The notes beneath the pieces are model-generated. The model had not been told where the DNA came from. It did no database searches and saw nothing but the letters and a program-made list of their open reading frames with translations. This document shows positions 60,001 to 64,000 of a stretch of DNA of 64,000 nucleotides, piece after piece (position 1 is the stretch's first letter; each line of letters starts with the position of its first letter). A program made the position numbers and the translations under genes. Source of the DNA: Syntrophus sp963665935. Lineage in GTDB: Bacteria > Desulfobacterota > Syntrophia > Syntrophales > Syntrophaceae. The stretch spans positions 434,001 to 498,000 of the forward strand of contig OY762510.1 of assembly GCA_963665935.1 (NCBI GenBank). Direction: 5' to 3'.

Positions 60001-60747
60001 CTCAACGAGGAGAGGGAAACTCGATGTCGTACCTGAGGGAACATCGTAAATGTAGACCATTCCATCCGGGAAATCCAATCTGTACCGATTTCCCCCGAGT
60101 TTACTCAGTTTGTTGAAGACCCGGTAGGGGTGATGGTATCCTCCCGCACTGTCAGAAAGGTAGAGATCGTTTCTTCCATCAGGCATAACAACGGCCGCAC
60201 TATCTGTGGCGAGATAGGGCTTCACATAGCTCCCGTAATTGAGCTGCCATTTGTTCCCGACTGGGCTGGCCGGATCGATTGAAGTGGATCCGTTATAGCT
60301 GAGTGTAAGCTCGACGGGAGGACCAATGGACGGTTTGTACCAAAGGGGCGTGTCGGTCATGTAAAAGTTCAGATTGACCATGTTTACCCTCCAGGTGGGA
60401 GCACCCTTTGAGCATCCGGCACAGGTCCCGGGAGAACATGTTCCGCTCGCCGCCGCGGGGACGCTGCCGCCCGCGCCCCCGCTCGTGCCCCCTCCCGCAC
60501 CATCCTGGCAGTCGGGCTGTCCCAGGTTGCTTTCGGGAGACGCTGAAGCCCCGGCGGCAGTGGAAAGTCCGAGGCGCAGCCTTTCTGATGCGAATTCCTG
60601 CCGAATCTCCTGGACCTGCTCCTCGTAGTCCGCAGATGCAACCTTCACCGACGCCGTCCGGTCCGTCTCCGGCACCCCGGCCGCTTGAGCAAATGGCGTC
60701 CATATCAGAGCTGCTACGACTGTTCCGGCAATCCATTTTCTCAACAT
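57055..60747 (-). CDS. RHS repeat protein with RHS core and membrane-spanning C-terminal tail
   Basis: About 1230 residues. A signal peptide (RKWIAGTVVAALIWTPFAQA) is followed by a Cys-rich spacer, a DUF6531-like N-terminal section and some twenty YD repeats of the Tyr-Asp-x-x-Gly-Arg/Asn-Leu type from about residue 240 to 1050. The RHS core motif GRWMTRDPLGEEEGLNLYEY, then NNPVSYLDPDGKE closes the shell near residue 1150. The variable tail of about 75 residues holds a hydrophobic helix (TIIFIVGVSIVIAVIVGGI) and a short charged end, not a recognised nuclease or deaminase. AGGAGG precedes the ATG at 60747, which overlaps the end of the upstream O-antigen ligase-like gene. No immunity gene is obvious downstream. 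Confidence 0.92.
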   Translation of the reverse strand: MLRKWIAGTVVAALIWTPFAQAAGVPETDRTASVKVASADYEEQVQEIRQEFASERLRLGLSTAAGASASPESNLGQPDCQDGAGGGTSGGAGGSVPAAASGTCSPGTCAGCSKGAPTWRVNMVNLNFYMTDTPLWYKPSIGPPVELTLSYNGSTSIDPASPVGNKWQLNYGSYVKPYLATDSAAVVMPDGRNDLYLSDSAGGYHHPYRVFNKLSKLGGNRYRLDFPDGMVYIYDVPSGTTSSFPLLVEIWDAHAQKLLLHYDSKGRLKTVTDAQGKVTTFTYSSISGLLKSVTDPFGRFAVFSYDAKGNLIKMTDMGGYSTSFGYDSNSYPILLTTGTGTWSFTFEPPDGIANGSNPYPAPGASMGYNSRITVTGPLGGKEEFYYQRLNPKGNDSSSWYVSAKNYVPYANSSTNNYKTAQKTAYSIVSTKKTGSGSMGKVGSIVSPEGEEVSFGYGGTDYNLTSFSNHFSNRSYVYNSMGRLTSITDSTTTSLTYAANGVDLKNITNGLGTIAFTYNTTHDVTSVTDRLGGKTTFSYNAYGQKTSRTDPLGVKTTYSYDASHRLVAVKRAGLMLRSNTYDTVGRIKTSTDAAGITLTYGYNGLDEPTKITYPDGKSVAIAYSGAVPHRVLSVTEKSGLKTLFAYNAAGQLTKMTNPEGGVTTFKYDSNGNRAQLIDAKGHATNFEYDNDNRLLEKTFADGKSNSFTYDTAGRVKTYTNARQASNPYFPTKTAEYSYDNWDNLGEVVYYDITPYYTHWVNYGVDSYNRRTSMWDSSGQTFYTYDANSQLIGIKGPGVKDDLSFQYDAKGRLLSYTPEAGGAVSYTYDALNRVKTVKSSAGIFSYTYAGANPLPKQLTRPNGSTTSYQYDGLGRLTAVANRKSTGSLINQYTYTYNDRDLRSAETVTNGPAIPLVKGSTAYSYNKTNELLRTTGPTRTYQYDDDGNLTGCFTPAGNPLSGVYDAENRLAKFQYPDTTGTHKIEYTYKGDGMLAQKKDSLDKSVTTYLGYGPYRLQERDKNNSITSEYTWGANSGAGIGGLLSLRQGGKNYFPLYDGKGNVTAIIDSSQAIVATYGYDPFGILLKKTGSLDQPYQFSTKPYESGSGLSYFGYRFYSASLGRWMTRDPLGEEEGLNLYEYVLNNPVSYLDPDGKEPVTVGTIIFIVGVSIVIAVIVGGITYLIYKYGIEPNLQPEAGPNCQPDAGLAGYKKRLEDKFGPQKKPPILETTYELE

Positions 60748-62021
60748 GAGCCTCCTCCTTTCTTTTTGCGCCTGTTCGCCATCCTCCCTTTCTCTTCCGC
60801 CGGCAAGGGAGGCGTTAGAAACACGACCGCCATGCAGGTCCACCAGAACAGCAGTTCCGTAGGCCTGTGCAACGGGAAATCAACGAAGGCAACCGCTCCG
60901 AGACCAGCAACTGCAGCGGAAGCTCCCGATGACAAGAGCTCAGTCCCACCTGCCAGGTTGCGATGGGCAACGGCGAGGAAAGTCGCCACCAGAGAGAGCA
61001 GGCTCACGGCACCGAACATTCCGCTCTCCACGAGTGTCTCGAGATAGTCGTTGTGGGCATGCTCCTGGAGCTGCGCAAAGGGTCGATCATCGGATGAGCC
61101 CCGTCCTTCTCTCCAATACAGGGTTTCCCACTCGACATATTTCGGTTCAAACGCCCCTTGTCCATAGCCTGACCAGGGACGCTCCAGGAGATGCGGAGCG
61201 GCGACCCGCCACACATAGAGACGTCCGGAGATCGTGGTTGCAAGAGGCCGTGAATGCATGAAGACCGGCAGGGTTGCGACAACTAGAGCCCCCAGAATCA
61301 GAAAAGAGGGCCGGGCAAAGGTCTTCACTCCTGCGAGCCAGAGCAACGCGACCCCGAGCCCCGCTATGGACGCGCGTGACCCTGTCGCAACAATCGCCAG
61401 CGCCTGCAGGGCAACGGCAAATCCTGTCTCGACCGGCCGTTTGAGGGTTTTGCCGAGGGCCAGGGTGAGAACCAGGCCGGCAACGAGTATTGCAGCGACG
61501 AAATTCGGGTTTCCGAGGGTCCCGATGACTGCCATTCGCGGGTCCGAATGGGGAGTCGGGACCAGCCCGAGGAACTGGAAAGGATCGAGTCCGCTGTACT
61601 GGAGCAGACTGATGAACGCGATCAACAGGGAACTGAGTACCATCGCTCCGATCACGTGGATAACCTTCGGCCGGAACGACAGGATCAGGAAAAACCACCC
61701 TACGGAAGCGAGAGAAAGGAAGAATGCCCTGAGTGACAAAAAATCCCCGAAGAAAGCGGAGAGAACGATGCTGACAGTCCAGGCAGCCAGAGAGAGAAGG
61801 AAAGGGGTCGGCAGGGCGTGGAAATTCCATCGCCTGAAAAAAAGAGAACAGATCCCGGCAGTCAACACGAAACCTTCGAGCATGAAAGCCTTCGGGGAAG
61901 AGAAAGGGTGTTCAACACCCGGGGCGACAATAAGGGGGAGCAGTGCAACCATCGCCACTATGGCCCGGCGCAGCCACTTCTCGGCTGCTTCGGAAGGAGG
62001 GATTCGTTTTTTCACACGCAT
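60741..62021 (-). CDS. O-antigen ligase/polymerase family (Wzy_C) membrane protein
   Basis: About 426 residues with ten or more hydrophobic segments. The conserved periplasmic loop of the WaaL/Wzy family is visible: GSGRLYVWRVAAPHLLERPWSGYGQGAF (in parts) and QLQEHAHNDYLETLVESGMFG with the invariant His near residue 330. It would join or polymerise surface polysaccharide, or glycosylate proteins (PglL-like). The ATG at 62021 gives the typical Arg/Lys-rich start. Its stop codon lies inside the first codons of the RHS gene (ATGTTGA), so the two are translationally coupled, an odd pairing. Confidence 0.88.
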   Translation of the reverse strand: MRVKKRIPPSEAAEKWLRRAIVAMVALLPLIVAPGVEHPFSSPKAFMLEGFVLTAGICSLFFRRWNFHALPTPFLLSLAAWTVSIVLSAFFGDFLSLRAFFLSLASVGWFFLILSFRPKVIHVIGAMVLSSLLIAFISLLQYSGLDPFQFLGLVPTPHSDPRMAVIGTLGNPNFVAAILVAGLVLTLALGKTLKRPVETGFAVALQALAIVATGSRASIAGLGVALLWLAGVKTFARPSFLILGALVVATLPVFMHSRPLATTISGRLYVWRVAAPHLLERPWSGYGQGAFEPKYVEWETLYWREGRGSSDDRPFAQLQEHAHNDYLETLVESGMFGAVSLLSLVATFLAVAHRNLAGGTELLSSGASAAVAGLGAVAFVDFPLHRPTELLFWWTCMAVVFLTPPLPAEEKGRMANRRKKKGGGSC

Positions 62022-62262
62022 TGCCCGGATCCTTTTACACGTAAGATGCTCATGAGAACGGGACAGACTAATGTGAGATACGCTATAATATTTAAAAAAG
62101 CAGATGCGACTGAAATGGCAGGCTGGTCTCAGAATGCGAAGGGTAAAACAAAACCACCGCAAGTAGATAATTTCTTATATCAAACTCAGTTTGAAATATC
62201 TTCATAATTGTTGAGGCATCAAGAAAAAATACGATAGTCAGGCGAACTCATAACGATTTATT

Positions 62263-64000
62263 TCAGGCCCCTGCAGAAGCCCCGAAATACGGCGACGGGA
62301 GCGTCTGATAGACGCGGTAAACATGGCGATAGACCTCGTCCGCGCGGGTCTGCACGTCGGCCTCGGAATACCGGTCCACCGGGAGGCCGGTGGCTTCGCT
62401 CCAGAGGAAATCCCGGATGGCCAGGCGGACGGCATCGCGGGTGGCCTCCTTGTCCCGCCAGTGGTCGATGCGCAGCTTCTCCGCCTTGAGCGTCTGTAGC
62501 AGTTCCACGGCAACCGCTTTGATGCGATTGAGCTCCTTCGCTGAGAGGTCCGGCTTCTTAAGGAGATCAAAGACCGCCAGGGATTCCTCGTCGAGCCCTT
62601 CCCGCATGGCCCGGCTCTCCTCCTCACTCATCTCGTCCATGAACCGCAGCAGGTCCGCGAAGGTCTTTTCAATGGTCACGCGGTCCTTCTCGCGGTTGTA
62701 CTCGGCGACGATTCCCTCGTAGTGCCGCTGAAAATCCGTTCGCAACGGGTTCTGCTGCAGCAGGCGTTGAAGCCGCTGTTCGATGGCCGCCCTGAGATTC
62801 TGCACCGTTGTCCGCTTGGCCGGGCTCCGTTCGAATTCCTGTCGCAGCCGGTCGAAGTCAATCCGGCTGATGTCAAAGGGCTTCTGGTCATCAGCAATTT
62901 TGTGATCCGGACGGTTTTCAATGGCCTCGTCAACAACCGAATGCAGTTGGCGGATAATATCGCTGATGTCTGCCTGCTCCCGGTCCTGCTGAAGGCTCTT
63001 GTAAACAACCTGAATTGCGGCATAATTGCGCCGATGGGTGTTCACCCCCTCCACGTTGATGCAGGCCTTGAACTTTGAAAACACCGCCCGGCACAGGACC
63101 TCGAAGCGTTTCCGCGTCTCGTCGTTCTCGTTGGCCGCCTCCTTGGCCGCCAGGATGGTCCTATTCCGTTCAAAACCGGACTTCGTGATAATGTCGTCCA
63201 GCGAGGCATTCCGTTCGTTCAGGAAGGCCCGTACCAGCGCGATGGCTTCGGCCAGGTCCGCCAGCAGTTCCTCGTCCGGCTTGGCGGGCTCCAGCTCGCC
63301 CCCTTCGCCGTCCCGGCCACCGTCGCCCGTCCCGGCAAAGGTCGCCAGGGCCTTGCGCAGATTCTTGAGGATCCCGCAGTAATCTACGATCATCCCATTG
63401 TTCTTGCCCTCGTGAACGCGGTTTGCCCGGGCGATGGCCTGCATCAGGGTATGCGCCTTGAGGGGCTTGTCCAGGTACAGCGTGGCCAGGCTAGGGACGT
63501 CGAAGCCCGTCAGCCACATCGCGCAGACGATGGCGATCCGGAAGGGATGCTCCTCTTCCTTGAAGGCGTCATCGAGGGCCAGCCGCTGCAGATTGCGGAA
63601 CTGCGGCAGCCGCCGCATGCCCCCGGGAAGGTCCATGCCTTCCTTCATCAGACGCCGATGGGGGAGAATGTCCAAATCCCATTTGCGGAACTTCTCCACC
63701 TCGCCCTGTTCCTCGCTGACCACCACCGCCATGCGGGTCTGGCGCATCCACTCGATCTGCCGGAGTCGGACCTGTTCGTCCTGCTCATCGGCAGCCTCCG
63801 ACAGCGCCTTCTCCAGTTCACGGATGCGCTGATCCCAGTAGAATTCGATCAACCGGAACATCCGCACACAGGTGATCTTGTCGATGCACACCACCATGGC
63901 CTTGCCCGTTTCCCAGGCCGTGGAGTAATGATGGACGAAATCACTGGCAATCTGGTCGAGGCGCTTGCCCGCCGTGAGAATGTGGTAATCACGCCTGAGC
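62263..64000 (-). CDS. hsdR: Type I restriction endonuclease subunit R, C-terminal part
   Basis: The frame runs off the right edge; the last 579 residues are present. It includes the second helicase half with MWLTGFDVPSLATLYLDKPL and motif VI QAIARANRVHEGK (Arg finger), then the long helical C-terminal region FKACINVEGVNTHRRNYAAI that contacts the HsdM/S methylase. The nuclease and helicase I parts lie outside the window. R subunits translocate and cut unmethylated DNA. The gene marks the start of an accessory region; hsdM and hsdS are expected beyond 64000. Stop at 62263; no terminator hairpin is obvious before the next gene. Confidence 0.93.
   Translation of the reverse strand, partial: LRRDYHILTAGKRLDQIASDFVHHYSTAWETGKAMVVCIDKITCVRMFRLIEFYWDQRIRELEKALSEAADEQDEQVRLRQIEWMRQTRMAVVVSEEQGEVEKFRKWDLDILPHRRLMKEGMDLPGGMRRLPQFRNLQRLALDDAFKEEEHPFRIAIVCAMWLTGFDVPSLATLYLDKPLKAHTLMQAIARANRVHEGKNNGMIVDYCGILKNLRKALATFAGTGDGGRDGEGGELEPAKPDEELLADLAEAIALVRAFLNERNASLDDIITKSGFERNRTILAAKEAANENDETRKRFEVLCRAVFSKFKACINVEGVNTHRRNYAAIQVVYKSLQQDREQADISDIIRQLHSVVDEAIENRPDHKIADDQKPFDISRIDFDRLRQEFERSPAKRTTVQNLRAAIEQRLQRLLQQNPLRTDFQRHYEGIVAEYNREKDRVTIEKTFADLLRFMDEMSEEESRAMREGLDEESLAVFDLLKKPDLSAKELNRIKAVAVELLQTLKAEKLRIDHWRDKEATRDAVRLAIRDFLWSEATGLPVDRYSEADVQTRADEVYRHVYRVYQTLPSPYFGASAGA

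Noticed and set aside
57055..60747. Could the RHS repeats be a CRISPR or tandem DNA repeat array
   Set aside because: The repeats are protein-level YD repeats with varied codons and no constant-length identical units.

Overview
The window reads as chromosome from a Gram-negative, strictly anaerobic deltaproteobacterium, most likely of the Syntrophales (Syntrophus/Smithella-like). This assignment is inference from gene content. It rests on an acyl-CoA oxidation block under a sigma-54 activator, an acetate-type transporter beside an acyl-CoA ligase, many small iron-sulfur and flavin proteins, an archaeal-type methionine adenosyltransferase, LolA, and a protein with a PEP-CTERM-like tail. No rRNA, tRNA, CRISPR array or complete mobile element was recognised.

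Layout. 0-2.6 kb: the end of an M24 peptidase gene, a LuxR-type response regulator and two small membrane-associated proteins. 2.6-11.1 kb: storage-glucan genes on the minus strand (a glycogen synthase/alpha-glucan phosphorylase fusion and a debranching enzyme) around an orphan PAS histidine kinase. 11.3-14.9 kb: lolA, a cluster of four DnaA boxes, ilvE and comM. 15.2-28.1 kb: moaC, two small genes, then an amino-sugar/nucleotide district with a giant GlmS-like protein, pyrG, glmM, a left-handed beta-helix protein and a YvcK/CofD-like protein. 28.2-42.7 kb: catabolic acyl-CoA genes (crotonase, thiolase with its DUF35 partner, two acyl-CoA dehydrogenases, hydroxyacyl-CoA dehydrogenase, AMP-forming ligase, acetate-type transporter, ferredoxin and an isomerase-like crotonase) around a PAS/sigma-54 activator, with four -24/-12 promoter matches upstream of the transcription units.

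43-49 kb: an overlapping cassette of an unknown 199-residue protein, a MoaD-like protein and a ThiF-like enzyme, followed by a fused alkyltransferase/methyltransferase. Upstream of it lie a glutamine amidotransferase, a cysteine desulfurase and a ferredoxin-nitroreductase. 49-54 kb: a flavoprotein, AmrS, a hibernation factor fused to a cold-shock domain and preceded by an excellent sigma-54 promoter match, a THUMP protein and the archaeal-type MAT. 54-64 kb: accessory and surface functions (PEP-CTERM protein, M28 peptidase, RHS protein with a small RHS satellite, O-antigen ligase-like protein) and the 3' part of a type I restriction hsdR gene that runs off the window.

The most coherent functional unit is the 28-42.7 kb block. 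The enzymes activate, dehydrogenate, hydrate, oxidise and thiolyse acyl-CoAs, or run those steps in reverse, and the central activator is the natural candidate to control their sigma-54 promoters. The strongest candidates for something undescribed are the 45-46 kb ubiquitin-like/E1-like cassette, the GlmS-like megaprotein, the alkyltransferase-methyltransferase fusion, and the phased DnaA-box cluster at 12.2 kb.
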